A program made the translations under genes and the position numbers. The notes below the pieces were generated by a model. It ran no database searches. It saw only the letters and a list, made by a program, of their open reading frames with translations, and was not told the DNA's origin. From Pseudomonadota bacterium (GTDB taxonomy: Bacteria > Pseudomonadota > Gammaproteobacteria > Burkholderiales > Ferrovaceae), in contig JAJZHV010000009.1 of the NCBI GenBank assembly GCA_021804345.1, positions 1-12,639 on the forward strand: DNA of 12,639 nt, in the 5' to 3' direction. Shown here one piece after another: positions 6,905 to 12,639 of the stretch (within the stretch, counting starts at the first letter, position 1; every line of letters starts with the position of its first letter).

Positions 6905-7624
6905 CTATGCTTTGGGGTTGGCAACCGGTGTGAGGTAGTAGGATAGAAATTCCAGGGAGCGCCCCCGCGCCAGGGCTGCCGCCGGTTGGTTGTAGGCCCC
7001 GCGCGCCCAACAGTTGAAGCCGTGATTGACGTGGGGATAGGTTTGAATCCAGGCGTTTGGCTGCTGGGCAAAGGTGTCTGCCACAGCCCGGATGGCCGTT
7101 GCGGAGATGTAGGCGTCCTGCTCTGCAAAGTGGAATAGCATCGGACAGTGGATCGCCGGTGCGTGTTGCAGCAAGCCATCAATGCCCGCGCCGTAATAGC
7201 AAATAGCGGCGTCCACAATGCCGCGTGTGGCGGCCAGATAGGATAACTTACCGCCCATACAGTAACCCAGACTGGCCACTGGAGCGCTCACCTCCGGACG
7301 CTGGCGCAAGGTGCTGGCCGCTTGCGCCAGGTCCGCCAGGGTGTCCTCCAGATGCAAGCCGGCCATCAGTTCCAGCCCCTTGTTGAAGTCTGGCCCGTCG
7401 TAGCCCAGATTAACCCGCGGCTCCTGACGCCAGAACAGATCAGGGGCCAACACCACGTAGCCATCCATAGCGTATTGATCGGCCACGCCCTGAATGTGTG
7501 CGTTGACCCCAAAGATTTCCTGAATCAGCAGAATTCCCGGCCCGGTGCCGGTGGGCGGCAGGCTGAGATATCCCGGAAACGTTGCACCTGTCGAGCTGTT
7601 GATTTCAATCCACTGACTATTCAT
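6905..7624 (-). CDS. dienelactone hydrolase family protein
   Basis: An alpha/beta-hydrolase of the dienelactone hydrolase (carboxymethylenebutenolidase) family, 239 residues, which open dienelactones or related esters in the cytoplasm. The catalytic residues are all present at nearly the positions of the Pseudomonas clcD enzyme: Glu36 in QEIFG, nucleophile Cys122 in GYCMGGK, Asp170 in FAEQDAYIS, and His201 in YPHVNHGFN. The ATG at 7624 has AGGAG about 7 nt upstream. No chlorocatechol or aromatic degradation genes are nearby, so a role in that pathway is not supported; many homologues act on unknown esters. It lies 48 nt behind the CBS gene on the same strand and may be cotranscribed. Confidence 0.92.
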   Translation of the reverse strand: MNSQWIEINSSTGATFPGYLSLPPTGTGPGILLIQEIFGVNAHIQGVADQYAMDGYVVLAPDLFWRQEPRVNLGYDGPDFNKGLELMAGLHLEDTLADLAQAASTLRQRPEVSAPVASLGYCMGGKLSYLAATRGIVDAAICYYGAGIDGLLQHAPAIHCPMLFHFAEQDAYISATAIRAVADTFAQQPNAWIQTYPHVNHGFNCWARGAYNQPAAALARGRSLEFLSYYLTPVANPKA

Positions 7625-7672
7625 TCCTGCTCCTGTTTCGTATAAAAAACGACCTACAGCCAGAACGCGGGT

Positions 7673-8263
7673 CTAGATGAGCGCGCGTCCGATATCCATA
7701 AAGCTGCGGGCCGAACCGATGGTGCCTAACTGCACACGGGTGGCCTGCTCCAGACGCGTGGCAGAAATGATACCGCGCACCTGATGATGATGCACCACCA
7801 CCAGGTGGCGCTTGCCCGTGTCGTTGAAGATTTGCGTCAGTTGGGCCACGCTGGCCTTGGCCACGAACCCATACTCCAGTACATCCCATTCCCCCACCGG
7901 AGTCATGATATGTTCCACCAGCACATCCGTGCGGGTGCAGGTGTCACGGTTGCAGTCGATGGACTGCAGATACCTCATGGGTTTTTCGCCCAGGATATCG
8001 TAGGCCGTGATGAAACCCACCAGGGCCTCTTCCTGGTTTTTGACGAACATGAAGCGCACGCCGGCAATTTTCATGTGGGTCAGGACCAGATCGATTTGCA
8101 TCAAGGGCCCCACGGAAAAGGCCGGGACCAGGGTGAAATCGGTCATCAGGGGCAGCGCATGGTCCGTGGGAGAAAGCACCTGCCCCAAGGCGGGCTCGGC
8201 GCTGGCAAGCGTCAAGGGTCCCGTCACGGGCTTGAGATGATGGGAAGCGTGGGAATGGCTCAT
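7673..8263 (-). CDS. CBS-domain-pair protein with His-rich N-terminus
   Basis: A 196-residue protein with two CBS domains, which as a pair (Bateman module) usually bind adenine nucleotides and act as energy or ionic sensors. CBS1 covers about residues 36-93 (ALPLMTDFTLVPAF, then VGFITAYDIL). CBS2 covers about 114-172 (VEHIMTPVGEWDVLEY, then RHLVVVHHHQVRGIISATRL). The loop between them carries Cys104 and Cys109 (CNRDTC), and the N-terminus MSHSHASHHL holds four His in ten residues; a further HHH is at 158-160. Metal binding is possible but only inferred. No fused catalytic or membrane domain is present. The ATG at 8263 has AAGGAG 5 nt upstream, a strong site. It lies between the yciI-like and hydrolase genes on one strand. 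Confidence 0.85.
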   Translation of the reverse strand: MSHSHASHHLKPVTGPLTLASAEPALGQVLSPTDHALPLMTDFTLVPAFSVGPLMQIDLVLTHMKIAGVRFMFVKNQEEALVGFITAYDILGEKPMRYLQSIDCNRDTCTRTDVLVEHIMTPVGEWDVLEYGFVAKASVAQLTQIFNDTGKRHLVVVHHHQVRGIISATRLEQATRVQLGTIGSARSFMDIGRALI

Positions 8264-8330
8264 GTAATCTCCTTATCCATAAAAAGCACGAGGTACACCC
8301 AGCGGGCATGAATCTTCTTTCTGTGCACCC

Positions 8331-8633
8331 TCATTGTACTGGGAAGCCCGTGCGCTGCGGCCACAAGTTTTGAAAAGCATACACACTGGTACTGGCGTAC
8401 ACGCCCGCCTGGGTGTAGGGCTCGTTGCCGAGCCACTGAGTCGCTGCCGCGCGGGATTCAAAGTCGATGGCCAGCACACTGCCCACCATCGCATTGGTGG
8501 TCTCGTCAATCAACGGTCCGGCAAAAGCGATGCGTTCAGCCACCGCAGCCAGGTAGGCCCGATGTTCAGGTCGCACCTTCTGCCGCAGTTCGGCGGCCCC
8601 GGGGCGATCCAGCAAATGAAATACAAAAATCAT
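8331..8633 (-). CDS. YciI family protein
   Basis: A 100-residue single-domain protein of the YciI/YCII family (ferredoxin-like alpha-beta fold, function mostly unknown, distantly like muconolactone isomerase-type barrels). The family blocks are MIFVFHLLDRPGAAELR, RPEHRAYL with the conserved His24, IAFAGPLID (36-43), GSVLAIDFESRAAATQWL, and EPYTQAGVYASTSVYAF. The frame is open to 8789, but the ATG at 8633 is the right start: it has AGAGGATC about 8 nt upstream and homology begins at its first residue; the longer form would run across the promoter region. It lies 67 nt upstream of the CBS gene on the same strand and is divergent from the ligase gene. Confidence 0.9.
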   Translation of the reverse strand: MIFVFHLLDRPGAAELRQKVRPEHRAYLAAVAERIAFAGPLIDETTNAMVGSVLAIDFESRAAATQWLGNEPYTQAGVYASTSVYAFQNLWPQRTGFPVQ

Positions 8634-8687
8634 GAAAAGATCCTCTGTGGATAGATGAACCCGCGTGGGGTACGGCTTGCCTATACA

Positions 8688-8716
8688 GTTATAATCAAAC
8701 TTTTGAGGAATGGCAA
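8688..8716 (-). promoter_or_regulatory. sigma70-type promoter of the yciI-CBS-hydrolase genes
   Basis: On the minus strand TTGCCA (8716-8711) and TATAAC (8693-8688) are separated by exactly 17 nt, a good sigma70 match. Initiation would fall near 8681, giving a leader of about 48 nt to the yciI-like ATG. The same stretch holds TATAAT on the plus strand (8690-8695), a possible -10 for the ligase gene, but without a -35 box. The two promoters would overlap. Confidence 0.55.
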
Positions 8717-8745
8717 CGACAATTGCTACCAGGTGCCCCCATTCG

Positions 8746-10743
8746 ATGACCTCCATTGCCCAACTGCGCGCGCTGATTCTCAAGGCCAAACACGCGTATT
8801 ACACCAACGCCGAGCCCCTCCTGAGCGATGCCGAATACGACGCCCTAGAGGACGAGTTGCGCCAACGCGCACCCCAGGATCCAGTTTTGGCGCTGATCGG
8901 ATCGCCCGTCCCGGCCAATACGCTGCTCACCAAGGCGCGCCACCGCCTGCCCATGGGCAGCCAGAACAAGGTCAATGCAGAAGCAGAATTTCGCCAATGG
9001 GCCCAAAAGGCGGGGCCCCGCGGAATCCATGCCAGCTTGAAGGGCGACGGGGCCAGTGCCGCCGCCTATTACGAGCAGGGGCGCTTGATGCAGGTGATTA
9101 CCCGCGGGGATGGCACGATTGGTGAAGACATCACCGCCAATGCCCTGCGTTTTCAGGGTCTCCCCGCCTGGGCGGGGGATGGGCAGGAGGGGTTTACCGG
9201 AGCCGTGCGCTTTGAAGTCATCCTGACCCTGGAGGCCTGGGCGCGCCTGGACCCCACCCGGAGCAAAAACCCACGCAATGCGGGCAGTGGCATCATGGGG
9301 CGCAAAAATGGTCAGGACTGTGAGGCTTTGAGCATTTATGCCTTCGACCTGGAGGAAAACCGTGACGGATCTCCCGTGGACTTTGCCACAGAATCGGCCA
9401 AGATGGCGCGCTTGGAGTCCTTGGGCATACAGGTCATAGCGCATCAGCACTGCCCCACGGTGGAGCAGGCCGTGGCCTATTTTAGAGAGGTGGCGCGCAC
9501 CCGCCACTCCCTCCCCTTCTGGATTGACGGGGTGGTGATGAAGCTGGAGGATCTGGCCGTGCAACAGGCCCTCGGCGAGACCGCCGGGCGCCCCAAAGGC
9601 CAGGTGGCCTGGAAGTTCGACTCGGTGGGAGTAGAAACCGAGTTGCAGGGGGTGCTCCTCAGCGGAGGCCACACCGGCGCCCTGATTCCTACGGCACAGC
9701 TGCGCCCCGTGGAGATTGGGGGAACCACCGTGCGCCATGCCACCTTGGTGAATTTTGACGAAATCGCCCGTCTGGACCTGGCTATCGGAGATCGCGTCTG
9801 GTTGGTGAAAGCCAACGACATCATCCCCAAAATCATCCGCGTCACCCAGCGTCCGGTTTGGCGCCAGGCCATCGTGCCCCCGGCGCGCTGCCCCTTTTGC
9901 GGCGCAGAAGTGGCCCGGCGCACCACCACGGAGGGCACGCAGGGAGCTATTCTCACCTGCACCAACCGGGAGTGCCCCAAAAAATCCACGGGCAAGATCA
10001 AACGCTGGATCGCCAGCCTGGATATTCAGGGCATTGGCGATGTCCTCCTCGAAGCCCTGGTGGAGCGCTTTGCGCTGGAGGATGCGGCCGATCTGTACAC
10101 CTTGAAGGAAAAGAGCGCACAGATGGCGCAACTGGTCACCCACCCCGAGCGCGGGCTGACCCTGGGTGCCAAGCGTACCGCAAGCATTTTAGCCGCCATC
10201 GAGGCCAAACGCAGCCTGACCTTGAGCCAGTTTTTGGGCTCTCTGGGCCTGGAACACCTGGGCAAGCGCCGGGTGGAGTTGATGATCCAGCAAGCCAACG
10301 GGCAGCTGGATACCTTGGAGGATTGGCGTTCGGGCAAGTTGCGTGACCCGGCGCTGGCGGAACAGGTGGGGGCTCCCAACCGGGGCATCGCCATGCAGGA
10401 TAGCATCGACGCCCAGGCCCCGGTCATCGACAAGATGCTGGCCTTTGGAGTGGAGATTCTCCCCCCTCAAGAGGATGTGCACGCCAGCGACGATACTGCA
10501 GCACGCAAAACCGTGTGCATCAGCGGCAAATTACCCAGTGGTCACAAGAAGTCCGATTACGCCCCGCTGCTGCAGGCGGCCGGCTACACCTTGGAGGAGG
10601 ATGTGCGTCTGGGACTGGACTATCTGGTATTGGCCGATGCCCATTCCACCAGCCGCAAGGCGCAAAAAGCCCGCCAATGGGGGGTGCAGATTCTTTCGGA
10701 ACCAGCGCTCAGGGAGCTGCTTGGCCTAACCCACCACGGATGA
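8746..10743 (+). CDS. ligA: NAD+-dependent DNA ligase, divergent LigA type
   Basis: Seals nicks in DNA using NAD+. From the ATG at 8746 it has 665 residues, the usual length, and AGGTG lies 10 nt upstream; an ATG at 8710 would add 12 residues but its GAGG is only one base away. Domains in order: Ia NAD-binding (LLSDAEYDALEDEL, 25-38), adenylation with the KxDG lysine in LKGDG (Lys99) followed by TRGDGTIGEDITAN, KNPRNAGSGI, FWIDGVVMKLEDLA; OB fold (GGHTGALIPTAQLRPVEIGG, then ATLVNFDEIARLDLAIGD); a zinc finger with four Cys (CPFC and CTNREC, near 382-410); helix-hairpin-helix repeats (GIGDVLLEAL, LGLEHLGKRR); and a C-terminal BRCT domain (about 585-660). Several motifs depart from the housekeeping type: NAGSG for NAAAG, GGHTG for VGRTG, AWKFDS for AYKFP. 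Alone here, so it may be a second or acquired ligase. Confidence 0.9.
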   Translation: MTSIAQLRALILKAKHAYYTNAEPLLSDAEYDALEDELRQRAPQDPVLALIGSPVPANTLLTKARHRLPMGSQNKVNAEAEFRQWAQKAGPRGIHASLKGDGASAAAYYEQGRLMQVITRGDGTIGEDITANALRFQGLPAWAGDGQEGFTGAVRFEVILTLEAWARLDPTRSKNPRNAGSGIMGRKNGQDCEALSIYAFDLEENRDGSPVDFATESAKMARLESLGIQVIAHQHCPTVEQAVAYFREVARTRHSLPFWIDGVVMKLEDLAVQQALGETAGRPKGQVAWKFDSVGVETELQGVLLSGGHTGALIPTAQLRPVEIGGTTVRHATLVNFDEIARLDLAIGDRVWLVKANDIIPKIIRVTQRPVWRQAIVPPARCPFCGAEVARRTTTEGTQGAILTCTNRECPKKSTGKIKRWIASLDIQGIGDVLLEALVERFALEDAADLYTLKEKSAQMAQLVTHPERGLTLGAKRTASILAAIEAKRSLTLSQFLGSLGLEHLGKRRVELMIQQANGQLDTLEDWRSGKLRDPALAEQVGAPNRGIAMQDSIDAQAPVIDKMLAFGVEILPPQEDVHASDDTAARKTVCISGKLPSGHKKSDYAPLLQAAGYTLEEDVRLGLDYLVLADAHSTSRKAQKARQWGVQILSEPALRELLGLTHHG

Positions 10744-11029
10744 CACTTTCCACAGCGCAAGTGAGAGCGCCTTATTTGCGGGCATAGCGATGGACTTGGT
10801 GGCACTTATTCCGAAGGCCGTGCAATCAGCGGACGAGCAGGCGGGGCAAGTGCCTGAACAGCACGCCGAGCGCAAACCATAAGTTCTTCGGGAAGCAGCT
10901 GCCTAGCAATTGTTGCTCAGGAAAACCATTCAAGGCCGAGCTTGAGCGGCAGTAGCCAAAAAAGAGCGTAGCAACCGCGCTACTGTGTTATCTTACGTTA
11001 TGCATACAACGTATTACATGGAGATGATG
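10744..11029. other. gene-poor stretch between ligase and toxin-antitoxin pair
   Basis: About 286 bases without a convincing gene. The only ATG frame with any length is 10790-10882 (30 residues, MDLVALIPKAVQSADEQ...), with no Shine-Dalgarno sequence and no known family. A small inverted repeat GTAGC-6 nt-GCTAC lies at 10968-10983, and another (GCCG/CGGC) at 10935-10950. Neither has a T-run, so no terminator is claimed. It may be a decayed junction. Confidence 0.4.
10994..11013. promoter_or_regulatory. palindromic operator candidate for the antitoxin
   Basis: TACGTT (10994-10999) and AACGTA (11008-11013) form perfect 6-bp inverted arms around ATGCATAC, and the spacer starts with the self-complementary ATGCAT. 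It lies 17-36 bp upstream of the antitoxin start, where ribbon-helix-helix antitoxins usually bind to repress their own operon. No clear -35/-10 pair could be fixed, so the promoter position is open. Confidence 0.5.
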
Positions 11030-11260
11030 ATGCATAAGCGAATGACAATCACGCTGGATGAAGCGGTGTACGAAGGCTTGAACCGGACGATTGGCAAACG
11101 GCGCATGAGCCAGTTCATCGAGGATTTGCTGCGTCCGCATGTGCTGGATACGGCGCTTGATGACGGCTACAAGGCGATGGCTGCAGACAAGGCGCGTGAA
11201 GCTGAAGCGCAGGACTGGTGCAACTCACTCGCAAAGGATATGGCCGATGAAGCGCGGTGA
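11030..11260 (+). CDS. MazE-like ribbon-helix-helix antitoxin
   Basis: Antitoxin that binds and neutralises the RNase encoded by the next gene and represses the operon. From the ATG at 11030 it has 76 residues. The N-terminal strand and helices RMTITLDEAVYEGLNR, then SQFIEDLLRPHV, fit the CopG/MazE ribbon-helix-helix fold. The acidic, Ala-rich tail (GYKAMAADKAREAEAQDW, then LAKDMADEAR) is typical of the toxin-binding region of this antitoxin group. GGAG at 11020-11023 sits 6 nt upstream of the chosen start; the frame is open to 10985, but that would translate through the palindromic operator. It overlaps the toxin gene by 14 nt, supporting coupled translation. Confidence 0.85.
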   Translation: MHKRMTITLDEAVYEGLNRTIGKRRMSQFIEDLLRPHVLDTALDDGYKAMAADKAREAEAQDWCNSLAKDMADEAR

Positions 11261-11573
11261 GGTGTGGTGGGTAGAATTCGACCCTTCTGTGGGGAGCGAG
11301 ATTCGCAAAAAACGCCCTGCCGTGATCGTCAGCAACGATGCGGCCAACCGGAATCTGGCGCGGGTAGTGGTGGTGCCGCTGACTAGCAATACCGGGCGGT
11401 TGTACCCCAGTGAGGCGGTGGTGACGGCCGGCGGTCAAAGCAGCAAAGCGATGGCCGACCAGATCATGGCGGCAGACAACTCACGCTTGAAGAGCCAGCT
11501 TGGCGAGTTATCCAAGGTGGATATGCTGGCGGTTGAGGACGCAATCAAGGTTCACTTGGCACTGCCAAGATAA
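11247..11573 (+). CDS. mazF: MazF/PemK-family endoribonuclease toxin
   Basis: Ribosome-independent mRNA interferase toxin of 108 residues, normal for MazF/PemK. The start at 11247 (MKRGEVWWVEFDPSVGSEI) matches the family N-terminus; the frame is open to 11139 but that part is out of frame within the antitoxin and lacks homology. Conserved blocks: RGEVWWVEFDP (3-13), the KKRPAVIVSND loop (21-31) with the catalytic Arg23, VVVPLTSN (41-48) with the conserved Thr, and ADQIMAADNSRL (70-81). The gene is intact and paired with its antitoxin, so it is likely functional. The recognised RNA sequence cannot be predicted from this alone. It is a common cargo of variable regions. Confidence 0.92.
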   Translation: MKRGEVWWVEFDPSVGSEIRKKRPAVIVSNDAANRNLARVVVVPLTSNTGRLYPSEAVVTAGGQSSKAMADQIMAADNSRLKSQLGELSKVDMLAVEDAIKVHLALPR

Positions 11574-11799
11574 GTCGCGGAATCAAGCGCAAAGAGGCTT
11601 TCGCGGCATAAACGCAGCCCGCATCTGCCCGGCGCATTTATTCTACGATCCCCTTGAACCCACGTTACACCCAGGCATCACTGCGCGTATCTGGGTCAGT
11701 TTCCATGAGCTGAAGTGGCGTAAGCAGGCTAACCGGGAGGTCCATGAGGCTGTTGGCTACTACGACAGAAAATCCCATATCTGCTACGCACCACCATGA
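11574..11799 (+). other. possible gene remnant without a start codon
   Basis: The plus-strand frame stopping at TGA 11797-11799 is open across the mazF end and reads like protein (HLFYDPLEPTLHPGITARIW, then FHELKWRKQANREVHEAVGY), but it has no ATG, GTG or TTG after the mazF stop. It may be the tail of a broken gene or a chance open frame. I do not recognise it. Confidence 0.2.
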
Positions 11800-11872
11800 T
11801 CAGCACCACAATAACCATTGGAATTTCAGACTGCTGGTGACATTGAGGGCGAAGATTTTCTGCACTGGCTGA
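11744..11872 (+). CDS. possible small His-rich protein, 42 residues
   Basis: ATG at 11744 opens a frame that ends with TGA at 11870-11872. GGGAGG (11735-11740) precedes it, but only 3 nt away, which is too close for a typical site. Residues 16-25 are HHHDQHHNNH, six His in ten residues, followed by WNFRLL. The stop abuts the stop of the minus-strand gene at 11873. No family recognised; chance is a real alternative. Confidence 0.25.
   Translation: MRLLATTTENPISATHHHDQHHNNHWNFRLLVTLRAKIFCTG
11817..11836 (+). repeat. left copy of a 20-bp inverted repeat
   Basis: ATTGGAATTTCAGACTGCTG here recurs in reverse complement at 12578-12597 with one mismatch (A for G at base 13). The copies flank the unrecognised gene at 11873-12544. 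In both copies a reading frame gives WNF(R/K)LL. Confidence 0.6.
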
Positions 11873-12544
11873 TTATTTGGTCGAGGTGGCTTGCTGTATA
11901 TTCGATGGAGGATCGCCTGAGTGAATTTCGGCGGGTTCCGGGCTTGAAACCACTGGGAACACCCCTGTTTTATCCAACAGGTCTCTCATCGCCAAGTCAA
12001 CCATCGGTTTTCCTATCAAGGTTGGCGCCAAGGTCTCCACTTGCGATGCAGCCCTCATGTCCCCCTGTTTATCATGACGGTTCAGAACCATCACCGCCAT
12101 TTGAGGAAAAGCCATCGTGCCATTGACCTTGTGAGGCTGATTTTCCGTAAAAACGCCAGCTGGTGAGCTCTCCACCCCTCCTTGTTTTTGCCCTGCCATG
12201 AGAAAGCCGAACCCTCTGGTAATATTAGAGCGAAGGTCATGTTTTTCTTCCAGCGTTTGGGGCAGTTTTATTTTCCCATTATGCAAATCCGATGCGGGGA
12301 TTGATATTCCCTCGTATAGAGGCCCGCCAGGCGCTGAAAAATCACCCTGCAACTGGTAGACCACCTCTGCTTCTCCGGGCGTTTCTGTCAGTTGATACCC
12401 TTGTTGTTTCAGAATGGACTGCAGGCTTGTACTAAAAACGGTATCTCCTTCAAAGCCCACATAAATCTTTCGATTCCGATCGGCTTCGATGTTAAAAGGT
12501 GAAAGGGTTCCGTTTACCTCCCGATATTCTGGTTCTTCTGTCAT
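11873..12544 (-). CDS. hypothetical protein, start uncertain, possibly truncated
   Basis: A 223-residue soluble, acidic protein that I do not recognise. Residues 26-69 look like one compact alpha/beta unit (KIYVGFEGDTVFSTSLQSIL, then QGYQLTETPGEAEVVYQLQG), of the kind seen in outer-membrane or periplasmic accessory proteins, then a Gly-rich middle (GFGFLMAGQKQGG, 112-124) and a disordered Pro/Ser tail. No signal peptide or lipobox is seen at this start. The ATG at 12544 has no Shine-Dalgarno sequence, and the frame stays open for 30 more codons upstream (reading NWNFKLLPGSQFQLAVDN just before Met1) to a TGA at 12637-12635, with no start codon there. So the true N-terminus may lie beyond a frameshift or stop, making this a 5'-broken gene, or translation begins weakly at 12544. 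Confidence 0.55.
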   Translation of the reverse strand: MTEEPEYREVNGTLSPFNIEADRNRKIYVGFEGDTVFSTSLQSILKQQGYQLTETPGEAEVVYQLQGDFSAPGGPLYEGISIPASDLHNGKIKLPQTLEEKHDLRSNITRGFGFLMAGQKQGGVESSPAGVFTENQPHKVNGTMAFPQMAVMVLNRHDKQGDMRAASQVETLAPTLIGKPMVDLAMRDLLDKTGVFPVVSSPEPAEIHSGDPPSNIQQATSTK

Positions 12545-12577
12545 ATTGTCAACAGCAAGTTGAAATTGGCTACCAGG

Positions 12578-12597
12578 CAGCAGTTTGAAATTCCAAT
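12578..12597 (-). repeat. right copy of a 20-bp inverted repeat
   Basis: Reverse complement of the repeat at 11817-11836, with one mismatch. Here it lies inside the open frame upstream of the annotated start of the hypothetical gene, about 35 bases outside it. A shorter echo, TTGAAATT, occurs at 12560-12567 and again at 12584-12591. Confidence 0.6.
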
Positions 12598-12639
12598 TGG
12601 CCCCTGATTTCGGGCTTGCGTTGTACCTGACCTTTCAGA

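Noticed and set aside
7635..7672. Terminator behind the CBS gene on the minus strand
   Set aside because: There is a run of six T on that strand, but the preceding GACC/GGTC pairing is only four base pairs around a long loop.
7784..8311. Plus-strand open frame of 175 codons
   Set aside because: Antisense to the CBS-domain gene and its strong ribosome site; the His/Gly-rich translation is a by-product of the opposite strand.
6905..8633. Aromatic (chlorocatechol) degradation cluster
   Set aside because: A dienelactone hydrolase and a YciI-like (muconolactone-isomerase-like fold) protein occur together, but no ring-cleavage dioxygenase, cycloisomerase or LysR regulator is present.
8845..10143. 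Minus-strand open frame of 432 codons
   Set aside because: It lies entirely antisense to the DNA ligase gene, which has clear domain motifs; the antisense translation is Gly/His/Ala-rich with no recognisable family, a usual shadow in GC-rich genes.
11817..12597. Shufflon-like switching of alternative C-termini
   Set aside because: Joining the outer frame to the inverted segment gives only a few residues before a stop, and no site-specific recombinase is present; only the inverted repeat itself is reported.

Overview
The window looks like chromosomal DNA of a Gram-negative proteobacterium, most likely beta- or gammaproteobacterial. Three things point there: a LexA that can be aligned without gaps to the 202-residue E. 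coli protein, an E. coli-type SOS box, and an H-NS family protein with the short C-terminal motif usual in betaproteobacteria. Genus cannot be fixed from the sequence. No tRNA, rRNA, CRISPR array or complete insertion sequence was seen.

Left part (1-2333): a strong hairpin, then an H-NS family nucleoid protein gene (+). It meets tail to tail, with overlapping stop codons, a minus-strand lexA-sulA pair controlled by a perfect LexA box. Upstream of lexA on the same strand is a DUF1178 zinc-ribbon protein gene.

Centre (2459-6868): a complete plus-strand five-gene operon for a branched-chain amino acid type (HAAT) ABC importer. It encodes a periplasmic binding protein, two permeases and two ATPases. 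Every junction overlaps by 1 to 11 nt, so the genes are almost certainly translationally coupled. The real substrate cannot be read from sequence.

Right-centre (6905-8633): three minus-strand genes, probably co-directional in expression: a YciI-like protein, a His-tagged CBS-pair protein, and a dienelactone hydrolase with an intact Cys-Asp-His triad. Divergent from them is a full-length but sequence-divergent NAD+-dependent DNA ligase (8746-10743) without any of the usual ligA neighbours.

Right end (10744-12639): accessory in character. It has a gene-poor stretch, a MazE/MazF-type toxin-antitoxin pair with a palindromic operator candidate, a decayed-looking stretch with a small His-rich ORF, and an unrecognised minus-strand gene. 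That last gene has no convincing start and is flanked by a 20-bp near-perfect inverted repeat. This end is the best place to look for something undescribed. The rest is made of recognisable families, and no clearly novel multi-gene system was found.
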